From Lutibacter maritimus (lineage in GTDB: Bacteria; Bacteroidota; Bacteroidia; Flavobacteriales; Flavobacteriaceae): a stretch of 64,000 nt of DNA. Below are positions 34,558 to 43,655 of this stretch, in pieces. Within the stretch, counting starts at the first letter, position 1, and each line of letters begins with the position of its first letter. The notes under the pieces are model-generated. The model had not been told where the DNA came from and did not search any database. It was given only the letters and a program-made list of their open reading frames with translations. A program made the position numbers and the translations under genes. The stretch spans positions 62,001 through 126,000 of the forward strand of contig NZ_FOZP01000007.1 in NCBI RefSeq assembly GCF_900116115.1. The letters run 5' to 3'.

Positions 34558-35736
34558 ATGAAAACAAAATATGTTATACTATTGGTTTTATTTTATAACC
34601 TAACTATTGGCCAAGAAATAAAAAACACCAACTATATTTCAGGGACAATAAATGTTCCTATTCTTATAGATCAATTTCTAAGTGAAGATCACTTGGTGGA
34701 TGACAGACGAGACTCAAATACAACATATGAAAATGTTTCTGGAGATATTTATACTCAACTTAAAAACACTCCAATTCATTTCAATAATAATGGAAGTTTT
34801 AGTGGCGTATTTAAGGAGGAAATTTATGATTTAATAACTGAAATATCAATATCTGGAAGCATTGATACAGAAAAAAATATGGGAAGTATTACAGTTTGTC
34901 AAAAAGAAACTAAAAATGTAAAAGCACATCCAATGAGTGTTTGTGATTACAACTACGAATATAGTTATACATATGAGTATAAAAATCTTCATGTGAGCAA
35001 AGGATTTGAATTTGGAAGAAATCTGAAAGATAATGTGGTTCCTTATTTATTTAAACCAAATGAAAACACAACATTAACAGTAAGTAACTATAAATACTCT
35101 GTAGACGAAAAATGCCCTAAACGCAATTTTTCAAAAGAATTTTTATTTAAAAACATTAAGCAAGACTATTTAAAAGAAAAACTAACTCAAAAGTATGGCT
35201 CCTATTTTTATTTTAATGTGTATTGGGATGGTACATTCATAGAAAAAAAAGAAGATGCTTTAGGTATTGCATTTTTTGAACAACCCAATGCCGCCACTAT
35301 TGATTTAGAAACATTTACAACAATGTCTGGTAAAAAAATAACACAGGGTGAAAACAATAGTTCTGTTTATATGGAAGAGATAAAATATAATCTTATGGAT
35401 AATAACCTCAGAATTGTTGAAAGAGCATTACTAGAAAAACTATTAGGAGAAATAAATTTGGGAAGCTCAGAATTAGCTGATCCTGCTGCAAGAGTAGAAG
35501 CTGGTAAAATTACTATTGCAGGTTTTTATATTCTTGGTAGTTTTACACGCGATAAAATAAAAAACACATTTAATTTAAGGGTTATTTATAATGAAACAGG
35601 TGAAATTGTATTTGCAAAAACACTTTCATTTATAGATTTCATCGACGTAGATAAGGTGAAAATTTTAGAACCTGAATTATCACAAGTAATTAAAAACTTC
35701 GCGAAAAAGAGAAATCTGTCAGTTTTTAAAAATTAA
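34558..35736 (+). CDS. Secreted protein with C-terminal CsgG/FlgO-like domain
   Basis: A 392-residue protein with a signal peptide (cleaved near IGQEIKN). The N-terminal two-thirds is beta-rich, with three to four Cys, and unrecognised. From about residue 275 the pattern NLRIVERALLEKLLGEINLG, DPAARVEAGKITIAGFYILG and YNETGEIVFAKTLSF follows the CsgG/FlgO fold (ER..LEKLL..., A..GK...A.Y...GS, ...TGEI). In CsgG that domain forms periplasmic secretion assemblies, but there is no lipobox or pore segment here, so secretion is not implied. The next gene encodes a smaller exported protein and probably a partner. Confidence 0.7.
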   Translation: MKTKYVILLVLFYNLTIGQEIKNTNYISGTINVPILIDQFLSEDHLVDDRRDSNTTYENVSGDIYTQLKNTPIHFNNNGSFSGVFKEEIYDLITEISISGSIDTEKNMGSITVCQKETKNVKAHPMSVCDYNYEYSYTYEYKNLHVSKGFEFGRNLKDNVVPYLFKPNENTTLTVSNYKYSVDEKCPKRNFSKEFLFKNIKQDYLKEKLTQKYGSYFYFNVYWDGTFIEKKEDALGIAFFEQPNAATIDLETFTTMSGKKITQGENNSSVYMEEIKYNLMDNNLRIVERALLEKLLGEINLGSSELADPAARVEAGKITIAGFYILGSFTRDKIKNTFNLRVIYNETGEIVFAKTLSFIDFIDVDKVKILEPELSQVIKNFAKKRNLSVFKN

Positions 35737-35761
35737 AATTAATAGACAATAAAATTAAATT

Positions 35762-36283
35762 ATGAAAAGCTTAATAAAAGTCAGAAAAATTCAATATTCC
35801 TTAATTTTCACATTCATTATACTATTTTTTTCAAACACAATGGTAATTGGACAAACTACCTATAAAAATTCTATTAAAATTAACGGCAACAGTACAAGTT
35901 ACGCTGGATATATTATTGCTGAATTAATTAAAAAGAACAATATTCAAATTTTTGATTTCACGGATAAAATAAATGAGGCAAGACAAGTAGAAGCTTCAAT
36001 GAAAGATATTTGTAATCCGAATCATCGTGAATTTGCAATTAAAATTGAAGAAAATTTAAAAAACCTATCAGGCTTTAGAACTGTAGTAACTTTAAATGAA
36101 AATAGAAATATTTCCAAAAATTCTTTGGATATTCAAATAATAATTGAAAATTCTAGTATTAAAAAAGAATTAAAATATTCATTAGATTTTGGTAATACTG
36201 ATGAAGATTTAATTAAATGTAATAATTTATTTTTATCTCAAGTAGAGGAAATTGCCAATAATATAGTACAATTTAGTAATTAA
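35762..36283 (+). CDS. Exported protein of unknown function, partner of the CsgG-like gene
   Basis: A 173-residue protein with an N-terminal hydrophobic signal (residues 10-31, cleaved near VIGQTT). The mature part alternates strands and helices (YAGYIIAELIKKNNIQIFDF and LFLSQVEEIANNIVQF) and has two Cys. No family was recognised. It follows the CsgG-like gene by 25 bases with the same strand and similar base use. The stop codon lies inside a perfect palindrome shared with the convergent ettA. Confidence 0.65.
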   Translation: MKSLIKVRKIQYSLIFTFIILFFSNTMVIGQTTYKNSIKINGNSTSYAGYIIAELIKKNNIQIFDFTDKINEARQVEASMKDICNPNHREFAIKIEENLKNLSGFRTVVTLNENRNISKNSLDIQIIIENSSIKKELKYSLDFGNTDEDLIKCNNLFLSQVEEIANNIVQFSN

Positions 36284-36324
36284 TATTTAAAGGGTTGTTT
36301 AATTAAACAACCCTTTAAATATTA
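36281..36324. terminator. Perfect 44-base palindromic bidirectional terminator
   Basis: Bases 36281-36324 are a perfect inverted repeat with no mismatch and no spacer (arms of 22, core GTTTAATTAAAC, with AAAGGG/CCCTTT). It includes the stop codons of both flanking convergent genes (TAA at 36281-36283; ettA stop at 36322-36324), so each terminator begins within its own gene's stop codon. Confidence 0.85.
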
Positions 36325-38013
36325 CCTAACCAACTTTTTATACTTAATACGTTTTGGCATTAAATCGCCACCTAAACGTTTTTTCTTATTTTCTTCATAA
36401 TCTGTAAAAGAACCTTCAAAGAAATATACTTGAGAATCTCCTTCAAAAGCTAAAATATGTGTACAAATTCTGTCTAAAAACCAACGGTCGTGACTAATTA
36501 CAACGGCACAACCTGCAAAATTCTCTAAACCTTCTTCTAATGCACGCAATGTATTTACATCTAAATCGTTTGTTGGCTCATCTAATAATAGTACGTTACC
36601 TTCTTCACGCAATGTCATTGCTAAGTGTAAACGGTTACGCTCACCACCAGAAAGTGTATTCACTTTTTTATTTTGATCACTTCCTGAAAAGTTAAAACGA
36701 CTTAAATAAGCACGAGAGTTTACTTGTTTACCTCCCATTAAAATTAATTCTTGTTCATCAGCAAAGTTTTGCCAAATTGTTTTCTCAGGATCAATATTTG
36801 AATGACTTTGATCTACATAGGCAATTTTAGCAGTTTCACCTACTTTAAATTCGCCCTTATCAGGTTGTAATTCATTCATTATCATTTTAAAGATAGTTGT
36901 TTTTCCTGCTCCGTTTGGACCAATAACACCAACTATTCCTGCTTGTGGTAAATTAAAGTTTAAATCTTCATACAATAATTTATCACCAAATGCTTTTGAA
37001 ACTCCTTTAGCTTCAATAACATTGGTTCCTAAACGTGGTCCGTTAGGAATATAAATTTCTAACTTTTCATCTAGTTGATTTTGATCTTGACTTAATAATT
37101 TATCGTAATTCGCTAAACGTGCTTTAGATTTTGCATGACGACCTTTTGGTGCCATACGCACCCATTCTAACTCACGTTCTAATGTTTTTTGGCGTTTTGA
37201 AGCTACTTTAGATTCTTGTGCTAAACGTTTTGATTTTTGATCTAACCAAGATGAGTAATTTCCTTTCCAAGGAATACCTTCACCTCTATCTAATTCTAAA
37301 ATCCAACCAGCCACATTATCTAAGAAATATCTATCGTGTGTTACTGCAATTACGGTTCCTTTATATTGTTGTAAATGATGCTCTAACCAATGTACAGATT
37401 CTGCATCTAAATGGTTTGTTGGCTCATCTAATAATAAAACATCTGGCTCTTGCAATAACAATCTGCATAATGCAACTCTTCTACGCTCACCACCAGATAA
37501 ATGCTTAATTGGTGTGTCGCCATCTGGGGTACGTAACGCATCCATAGCAATTTCAAGCTTTGTATCTAATTCCCAAGCATTTGAAGCATCTATTTTATCT
37601 TGTAGAATGGCTTGTTGAGCCATTAGCTTATCCATTTTATCAGCATCAGAATACACTTCTTCTAAACCGAACATATCGTTTATTTTGTTGTATTCATCTA
37701 AAATTGCAACGGTTTCTGCAACACCTTCTTTTACAATATCCATAACCGTTTTAGAATCATCTAACTCCGGTTCTTGCGATAAATAACCAACAGAATAGCC
37801 TGGTGCAAAAACAACATCGCCCTGATAATTTTTTTCAATTCCAGAAATAATTTTCAACAAAGTTGATTTTCCTGAACCATTTAAACCTAAAATACCAATT
37901 TTAGCTCCATAAAAAAAGCTTAAATAAATATCTTTTAAAACCGGTTTATTAGCACCTTGATAGGTTTTTGTTAAACCAGACATTGAAAAGATTACTTTCT
38001 TATCATCTGACAT
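36322..38013 (-). CDS. ettA: Energy-dependent translational throttle protein EttA (ABC-F)
   Basis: A 563-residue ABC-F ATPase without membrane segments. The first ATPase has GLNGSGKST (residues 43-51), HLSGGERRRVALC and LLLDEPTNHLD; the second has GPNGAGKTT, TLSGGERNRLHLA and LLLDEPTNDLD. The inter-domain linker (about 245-320) is rich in basic residues (WVRMAPKGRHAKSKARLANY), the EttA type of P-site tRNA interaction motif. Length and motifs match EttA and not antibiotic-resistance ABC-Fs. It gates the first elongation step by energy charge. It is preceded by a small membrane-protein gene on the same strand. Confidence 0.95.
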   Translation of the reverse strand: MSDDKKVIFSMSGLTKTYQGANKPVLKDIYLSFFYGAKIGILGLNGSGKSTLLKIISGIEKNYQGDVVFAPGYSVGYLSQEPELDDSKTVMDIVKEGVAETVAILDEYNKINDMFGLEEVYSDADKMDKLMAQQAILQDKIDASNAWELDTKLEIAMDALRTPDGDTPIKHLSGGERRRVALCRLLLQEPDVLLLDEPTNHLDAESVHWLEHHLQQYKGTVIAVTHDRYFLDNVAGWILELDRGEGIPWKGNYSSWLDQKSKRLAQESKVASKRQKTLERELEWVRMAPKGRHAKSKARLANYDKLLSQDQNQLDEKLEIYIPNGPRLGTNVIEAKGVSKAFGDKLLYEDLNFNLPQAGIVGVIGPNGAGKTTIFKMIMNELQPDKGEFKVGETAKIAYVDQSHSNIDPEKTIWQNFADEQELILMGGKQVNSRAYLSRFNFSGSDQNKKVNTLSGGERNRLHLAMTLREEGNVLLLDEPTNDLDVNTLRALEEGLENFAGCAVVISHDRWFLDRICTHILAFEGDSQVYFFEGSFTDYEENKKKRLGGDLMPKRIKYKKLVR

Positions 38014-38078
38014 ATGACTTTATATATTTTTATTTTAAACTATTAATTTTCAAAAATTTACATTTTTATTTTTGTAAG

Positions 38079-38255
38079 TTACACTCTACCTTTTAAGGCA
38101 TTAAAAACCCAAGCAATGGCAAAAAAGCCAATTCCAACTGAAGCAAATCCCCAACCTGCAATATCATTATACCTAAATGCACCAAGTGCAATTAAAATAA
38201 TTCCAACTATAATCATAATGGCTGTAGCCCAAGCTAATACAGTATTTTTATTCAT
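38079..38255 (-). CDS. Small two-helix membrane protein (CAL67264-type)
   Basis: A 58-residue protein beginning MNKNTVLAWATAIMIIVGII and ending FNALKGRV. It has two transmembrane helices (about 5-27 and 32-52) separated by FRYNDIAGWG. I recall the same small family being encoded next to ettA in other flavobacteria. It lies 65 bases upstream of ettA on the same strand, so it is probably first in that unit. Function unknown. Confidence 0.75.
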   Translation of the reverse strand: MNKNTVLAWATAIMIIVGIILIALGAFRYNDIAGWGFASVGIGFFAIAWVFNALKGRV

Positions 38256-38338
38256 TTTATATATTTGTTAATGTTAATATACTACTTTAAGAAATAAGCA
38301 GCCTACAAATATCGTAATTTATTGTTTATAATAAAAAA

Positions 38339-38363
38339 AAACGCTTTCTATAGGAAAGCGTTT
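38339..38363 (-). terminator. Terminator of the aceB-aceA operon
   Basis: The stem AAACGCTTTC/GAAAGCGTTT with a five-base loop is followed on the minus strand by a long T-run (the A-tract at 38332-38341). It lies 22 bases past the aceA stop. Confidence 0.88.
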
Positions 38364-38385
38364 AACTTAAAAGTAATTTATAATC

Positions 38386-39663
38386 TTAAAATTGAGCTAC
38401 TTCTGTAGAATTTTTCATAGCTACAGTTGATGCTGTTCCACTGGTAACAGAATTTTGAATAGCATCAAAATAAGTAGTCCCAACAAATCCTTGATGTTTT
38501 ACAGCTTTAAAACCTTTTTTTTGCAACTCAAATTCTCTTTCTTGTAATTCTGAATATCCAGCCATGCCTCTTTCTTTATATGCTTTAGAAAGCTCAAACA
38601 TACTTGTATTTAAAGCATGGAAACCTGCCAACGTAATAAACTGAAATTTATAACCCATTGCTGCCAAATCTTCTCTAAAAGTTTCCATTTCAGAAACTGA
38701 AAGTTTAGCTGCCCAATTAAATGATGGAGAACAGTTATATGCTAACATTTTTCCTGGGTATTTAGCGTGAATTCCTTCTGCAAATTCTCTAGCAAACTCC
38801 AAATCAGGATTTGAAGTTTCCATCCAAATTAAATCGGCATAAGGTGCATAAGCTAAACCTCTGTCAATACCTTGTTTAATTCCATTATTCACATAAAAAA
38901 ACCCTTCAGAACTACGCTCTCCGGTAATAAATTTATGATCTCTTGGGTCAATGTCACTAGTAATTAAATTTGCTGCATCAGCATCTGTTCTTGCCACAAT
39001 TACTGACGGCACACCACAAACGTCTGCAGCTAAACGTGCTGCAATTAATTTATTAATTGCCTCTTGTGTTGGGACTAAAACTTTTCCGCCTAAATGTCCA
39101 CATTTTTTTGCTGAAGATAGTTGATCTTCAAAATGCACACCAGCAGCTCCAGCAGCAATCATTGCTTTCATTAATTCAAAAGCATTTAAGTTTCCTCCAA
39201 AACCAGCTTCAGCATCTGCAACAATTGGTACTAAATAATCAATTTTTTGTGCTTCATTATTTACACACTGAATTTGATCTCTGCGCAACAATGCATTATT
39301 TATTTTTTTTACAACTGAAGGAACACTATTAGCAGGATACAAAGACTGATCTGGATACATTTCCCCTGCCAAATTAGCATCAGCTGCAACTTGCCAACCA
39401 CTTAAGTAAATAGCTTCTAAACCAGCTTCAACTTCTTGTATTGCTTGATTTCCGGTTAAAGCACCTAAACCAGCAACAAAATCTTGACTATTTAATCTTT
39501 TCCATAAGATTTCTGCACCTCTTCTTGCAATTGAATGCTCAATTTGATAGGAACCTTGCAGTTTAACTACTTCAGCAGCAGTATATGGTCTTTTAATTCC
39601 TTTCCACCTTACGTTTGTTTCCCAATCTGTAATTAATTGTTGGATTCTTTCATTAGTTTTCAT
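38386..39663 (-). CDS. aceA: Isocitrate lyase
   Basis: A 425-residue TIM-barrel lyase of the shorter prokaryotic type. The catalytic motif KKCGH lies at residues 186-190 (Cys188 nucleophile). Other active-site pieces are [15 protein letters not shown] and the C-terminal [15 protein letters not shown]. It splits isocitrate into glyoxylate and succinate, bypassing the decarboxylating TCA steps so that acetyl-CoA from fatty acids or acetate can build biomass. It lies 75 bases downstream of malate synthase on the same strand. Confidence 0.96.
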   Translation of the reverse strand: MKTNERIQQLITDWETNVRWKGIKRPYTAAEVVKLQGSYQIEHSIARRGAEILWKRLNSQDFVAGLGALTGNQAIQEVEAGLEAIYLSGWQVAADANLAGEMYPDQSLYPANSVPSVVKKINNALLRRDQIQCVNNEAQKIDYLVPIVADAEAGFGGNLNAFELMKAMIAAGAAGVHFEDQLSSAKKCGHLGGKVLVPTQEAINKLIAARLAADVCGVPSVIVARTDADAANLITSDIDPRDHKFITGERSSEGFFYVNNGIKQGIDRGLAYAPYADLIWMETSNPDLEFAREFAEGIHAKYPGKMLAYNCSPSFNWAAKLSVSEMETFREDLAAMGYKFQFITLAGFHALNTSMFELSKAYKERGMAGYSELQEREFELQKKGFKAVKHQGFVGTTYFDAIQNSVTSGTASTVAMKNSTEVAQF

Positions 39664-39738
39664 AATTTTGGTTTGTATTTAATTTTTATAATTAACTATT
39701 AAGTCACCCTTTAATTTCGCGGTTTTTGGGTGATTTTT

Positions 39739-41337
39739 TTATATATACTTATATGCTTTTAAGGTTAAAAATTCTTGAAATTCTTCAGATATTACCATTG
39801 AGTCAAATAGTTCTATTGCCAATTTAAATTTTCCTTTTTCAAAACTTTCTTTACCTATCATTCGTTTTATTATTTCAATTTCGCTTTCTAACAATTCAAT
39901 ATATAATTCTATATTAAAAGTTCTTCCATCTTCTAATTTTGAATTATTATGAAGCCATTGCCATAATTGAGTTCTAGAGATTTCGGCAGTAGCAGCATCT
40001 TCCATTAAATTATATAAAGCTGCAGCGCCATTTCCTGAGAGCCAAGATTCCATATAAAGAATTCCAACATTTATATTTTTACGAATTCCATTTTCAGTAA
40101 TTGTTCCTATTGGCTGTTCTACTAATTGAGTTTCTGTGATATTTAAATCATTTCTTTTGTTATTAATTTGATTTTTATCAGGCATATATTTATTAAAAAC
40201 TTCCATAGCAACACTTACTAAGCCAGGGTGCGCAACCCAAGTACCGTCATGTCCATTTTTTGCTTCTCGCTCTTTATCTGCAAGTACTTTTTCATAGGCA
40301 ATTCTATTAGCTTCTTCATCATTTTTTACAGGAATTTGAGCTGCCATTCCACCAATTGCGTGAACATTTCGCTTATGACAACGTTGAATAACGCGTAAAG
40401 AATAAGCTTCCATAAAAGGTGATGCCATTGTAACCTGATCTCTGTCTGGAACTACAAAATTATTATGATTTCTAAATTTTTTGATATAAGAAAAAATATA
40501 ATCCCAACGACCACAATTTAAACCTGCCATGTGCTCTTTTAGTTCATAAATAATCTCATCTATTTGGAAGCTTGCTGTAATTGTTTCAATTAAAACCGTT
40601 GCTTTAATAGTTCCTTGCGAAATATTTAAATGGTTTTGAGCAAAAACAAAAACTTCATTCCACCAACGTGCTTCTGTATAATGCTCTAATTTTGGTAAGT
40701 AAAAATATGGCCCCGAACCATTTTTAATCAATTGTTTTGCATTATGAAAAAAGTACAAACCAAAATCTACCAATGAGCCTGAAATTTCTTCACCATTTAT
40801 TAAAATATGTTTTTCATTTAAATGCAATCCTCGTGGTCTTACCAATAACGTTGCTGTGGTATCTTGTAATTGATAGTCTTTTCCATTTTCATTTGTAAAA
40901 GAAATTGTTTTATTTATGGCATCTATTAAATTTTGCTGACCTTCCATATTATTTTTCCATGAAGGCGAATTACTATCTTCAAAATCTGCCATAAAAACTT
41001 TTGCGCCAGAATTTAAAGCATTAATAACCATTTTTCTTTCTACAGGACCAGTAATTTCAACTCTTCTATCTAACAAATCATTTGGTAGCGCAGCTGCTAC
41101 CCAATTACCTTCTCTAATTTTTTTAGTTTCGGAAGGAAAAGTTGGAAAATTTCCATTATCAAAAACTTTTTGTTGTTGGTTTCTTCTCTCTAAAAGGTCT
41201 AACCTTTTACCATTAAATTTTTCGTGTAACTGTACTAAAAAATCTAATGCCTCGTTTGTTAAAATTTCATTGTAATAATTTTTTACTCCTTGAGCAAATG
41301 ACAATTTTAATATTGCCGTTTCATCAAAATTTTCCAT
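39739..41337 (-). CDS. aceB: Malate synthase (type A)
   Basis: A 532-residue isoform-A malate synthase, of usual length. It shows VFMADFEDSNSPSWKN, LLVRPRGLHLNEKHI, VLIETITASFQIDEIIYEL, CGRWDYIFSYIKKF and GTWVAHPGLVSVAMEVF, which build the glyoxylate, Mg and acetyl-CoA sites. It condenses glyoxylate with acetyl-CoA to malate. It is first in the glyoxylate operon; a consensus promoter with a palindrome at its -33 region lies in the 121-base gap shared with the divergent regulator gene. Confidence 0.96.
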   Translation of the reverse strand: MENFDETAILKLSFAQGVKNYYNEILTNEALDFLVQLHEKFNGKRLDLLERRNQQQKVFDNGNFPTFPSETKKIREGNWVAAALPNDLLDRRVEITGPVERKMVINALNSGAKVFMADFEDSNSPSWKNNMEGQQNLIDAINKTISFTNENGKDYQLQDTTATLLVRPRGLHLNEKHILINGEEISGSLVDFGLYFFHNAKQLIKNGSGPYFYLPKLEHYTEARWWNEVFVFAQNHLNISQGTIKATVLIETITASFQIDEIIYELKEHMAGLNCGRWDYIFSYIKKFRNHNNFVVPDRDQVTMASPFMEAYSLRVIQRCHKRNVHAIGGMAAQIPVKNDEEANRIAYEKVLADKEREAKNGHDGTWVAHPGLVSVAMEVFNKYMPDKNQINNKRNDLNITETQLVEQPIGTITENGIRKNINVGILYMESWLSGNGAAALYNLMEDAATAEISRTQLWQWLHNNSKLEDGRTFNIELYIELLESEIEIIKRMIGKESFEKGKFKLAIELFDSMVISEEFQEFLTLKAYKYI

Positions 41338-41358
41338 GACTTAATTGTTTTATACTGA

Positions 41359-41402
41359 CAAACATAGAAAAAAGTTTTTTACAAAACAAGCGAACGTTCG
41401 CT
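41359..41402 (-). promoter_or_regulatory. Promoter of aceB with palindromic operator
   Basis: On the minus strand a -7 box TATGTTTG (41359-41366) is preceded, 20 bases away, by a -33 TTG (41387-41389), matching the Bacteroidota pattern. The perfect 14-base palindrome AGCGAACGTTCGCT (41389-41402) touches the -33 element. A second half-site, TTCGCTA, occurs at 41433-41439 near the divergent gene. The probable ligand is the adjacent RamB-like regulator. Confidence 0.65.
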
Positions 41403-41446
41403 ATTTATCAAAAAATAATATATTTTTATTATTTCGCTAAAAAACA

Positions 41447-41454
41447 TACATTTG
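41447..41454 (+). promoter_or_regulatory. Candidate -7 box of the RamB-like regulator gene
   Basis: TACATTTG fits TAnnTTTG and ends 4 bases before the start codon at 41459, implying almost no leader. The TTCGCTA half-site (41433-41439) lies just upstream, so autoregulation is plausible. No good -33 TTG was found. Confidence 0.4.
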
Positions 41455-41458
41455 TTTT

Positions 41459-42934
41459 ATGAATATAGAAGAAGAGTACATTCGATTAATCTTTGGATTG
41501 AAGTTAAAGCAAATTAGAACAGAAAAACATTTGTCTTTATTTGGGCTTTCTAAACTTACAAATATCTCAAAATCATACCTTAATGAGATTGAGAAAGGAA
41601 AAAAATATCCAAAAACCGATAAAATTGCGTTGCTATCTCAAGTATTGGATGTTCCTTATGATAATTTAGTTTCTTTGAAATTAGATAAAAATTTAGCGCC
41701 TTTAGGTGAAATATTACAATCTAAAATTTTAAAAGAAATTCCTTTAGATTTGTTTGGAATTCAGGAAGCTGATCTAATTGATATTATTTCAAATGCACCC
41801 GCCAAGGTTAACGCATTTATTAGCACTTTAATTGAAATAGCCCAAAATTATAACTTATCGAGAGAAAGTTTCTTTTTAGCCGCCTTACGTTCTTACCAAG
41901 AGGCACATAATAATTATTTTGAAGAAATTGAACAAAGTGTAGAAAAGTTTGTTAAAGCATACCAAATAAATCAAAAGGAAAAAATTAAATCTAGCGATTT
42001 AGAAGAAATTTTAGTAGAAGAGTTTAATTACAATATCATTGAAAATGGATTAGCAAATTACAACAATTTAAATGAAATAAGATGTGTTTATATTCCTAAA
42101 ACAAAAACATTATTATTAAGTAAATCAATTGATGAGTCACAAAAAACTTTTATTTACGCTAAAGAAATAGCCTATAATTATTTAAAACTAAAAGAAAGAT
42201 TGTACACTTTTTCTTGGATTAAATTTGAAACTTTTGATCAGGTACTTAATAATTTTTTAGCTTCTTACTTTGCTGGAGCTTTAATAATTCCTAAAAATGC
42301 TATTGAAAAACAATTAAAAAAGTTTTTTAAATTAGAAAAATGGAATAGCGAATTATTTAACGATATGATTTATAAGTTTACAGATTCACCAGAAACATAT
42401 TACCAACGTTTAACTAATATACTACCAAAAACTTTTCATTTTAAAAATTTATTCTTTTTGCGCTTTACAAATAAAAATAATTTAAACCGATATAAATTAT
42501 CTAAAGAATTACACATCACTCAACAACAACCACCAACTGCCAATGAAACTCATGAGCATTATTGCAGAAGATGGATATCAATAGATTTGCTTAATAAAGT
42601 ACAGAAAAATGAGGTAACCACGGGAGTTCAAATATCTGAATATCCAGACAATGAATTAAAATATTTAGTTATTTCAAGCGCAACACCTGATCCATTTAAA
42701 GAAAATCACAACAGAAGTGTTAGCATCGGTTTATTAATTTCTCCTTTGCTAATAAGTAAACTAAATTTTTTAAACGACGAACAAATAATAACAAAAAAAG
42801 TGGGTGTTACATGTGAACGCTGCCCAATTACATCATGTGAAGTAAGAGTTTGCGAAGCAATTGAGTTGCAAAAAAAAGCAGAAAATGAAGCTATTGCAAA
42901 AACAGTACAACAAATTATAAAAGACTTTTCTTAA
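41459..42934 (+). CDS. XRE-family regulator of RamB/ScfR type (probable glyoxylate-shunt regulator)
   Basis: A 491-residue regulator. An XRE helix-turn-helix spans residues 12-68 (LFGLSKLTNISKSYLNEIEK). The middle has an IrrE-like, degenerate region (FIYAKEIAYNYLKLKERLY, LASYFAGALIIP), and the C-terminal DUF2083-like domain ends in a cysteine set CERCPITSCEVRVC (Cys452, 455, 460, 465). This architecture is that of RamB and ScfR/PrpC-type regulators of acetate, propionate and glyoxylate metabolism, which respond to short-chain acyl-CoA. It is divergent from aceB-aceA with a palindromic site in between, a strong contextual match. It could act as repressor or activator. Confidence 0.85.
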   Translation: MNIEEEYIRLIFGLKLKQIRTEKHLSLFGLSKLTNISKSYLNEIEKGKKYPKTDKIALLSQVLDVPYDNLVSLKLDKNLAPLGEILQSKILKEIPLDLFGIQEADLIDIISNAPAKVNAFISTLIEIAQNYNLSRESFFLAALRSYQEAHNNYFEEIEQSVEKFVKAYQINQKEKIKSSDLEEILVEEFNYNIIENGLANYNNLNEIRCVYIPKTKTLLLSKSIDESQKTFIYAKEIAYNYLKLKERLYTFSWIKFETFDQVLNNFLASYFAGALIIPKNAIEKQLKKFFKLEKWNSELFNDMIYKFTDSPETYYQRLTNILPKTFHFKNLFFLRFTNKNNLNRYKLSKELHITQQQPPTANETHEHYCRRWISIDLLNKVQKNEVTTGVQISEYPDNELKYLVISSATPDPFKENHNRSVSIGLLISPLLISKLNFLNDEQIITKKVGVTCERCPITSCEVRVCEAIELQKKAENEAIAKTVQQIIKDFS

Positions 42935-43653
42935 AAATTCATAGGCACTTCAACAAAAAGTAATTCTGAATTTTTAATAGCTTTAAATTTTACACTATTA
43001 GTTTTATAAAAACCAATAGCATCACGCTTTTTTAAATTTTCATTTTCAATTAAAACTTCACCACCAATTACCATTATATACACCCCATGATTTTCGGTTT
43101 TTAATTGATAGTCGAAATCAGCATTTTCACTTAAATCAATTCTTGAAATTTTAGCATCTTGATGAATTTTTAAAACATCATTAACTTCATCATCTATTGA
43201 AGAAACCAATAATTGCAATTTATTTTTTCTTTCATTAGCATCAAACTTCTTTTGATCATATCTTGGAGTTACATTTTGTTTATTAGGAATTATCCAAATT
43301 TGAAATAAATTAATAGCTTCGTGTGGTAAATTGTTCATTTCAGAATGCATTAAACCACTTCCTGCCGACATTACTTGAACTTCACCTGTTTCAATGGCAA
43401 TCCATTTATTACTCATAGAATCTTTATGTTTTAAACTACCTTTTAAAGGAATTGTAATAATTTCCATATTATCATGCGGATGTGTTCCAAAACCCATTCC
43501 ACCACTAATAATATCATCATTTAAAACTCTAAGTGCACCAAAATTTATCTTATTTGGATCATAATAATTTGAAAAACTAAACGAAAAATTTGCTTTTAAC
43601 CATCCATGATCTGCCGTTCCTCTTTCATTTGCTTTAAATACTTTTGTTTTCAT
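42931..43653 (-). CDS. Pirin family protein
   Basis: A 240-residue bicupin. The N-terminal cupin holds the metal ligands in GFGTHPHDNMEIITIPL and in GSGLMHSEMNN, typical of YhhW-like pirins with quercetin dioxygenase-like sites. The C-terminal cupin is reduced. It is last of three co-directional genes (FMN reductase, MarR, pirin) with gaps of 2 bases. Its 3' end overlaps that of the RamB-like gene by 4 bases. It probably participates in redox or quinone/flavonoid stress responses. Confidence 0.9.
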   Translation of the reverse strand: MKTKVFKANERGTADHGWLKANFSFSFSNYYDPNKINFGALRVLNDDIISGGMGFGTHPHDNMEIITIPLKGSLKHKDSMSNKWIAIETGEVQVMSAGSGLMHSEMNNLPHEAINLFQIWIIPNKQNVTPRYDQKKFDANERKNKLQLLVSSIDDEVNDVLKIHQDAKISRIDLSENADFDYQLKTENHGVYIMVIGGEVLIENENLKKRDAIGFYKTNSVKFKAIKNSELLFVEVPMNF

Positions 43654-43655
43654 AA

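Noticed and set aside
36322-38013. ABC-F gene as an antibiotic-resistance factor
   Set aside because: Length, linker type and neighbours fit the housekeeping EttA, not target-protection proteins.
39704-39733. Hairpin TCACCC...GGGTGA between aceB and aceA as terminator
   Set aside because: In the aceB-to-aceA direction no T-run follows, and the loop is 18 bases. It is more likely chance or a weak processing site.
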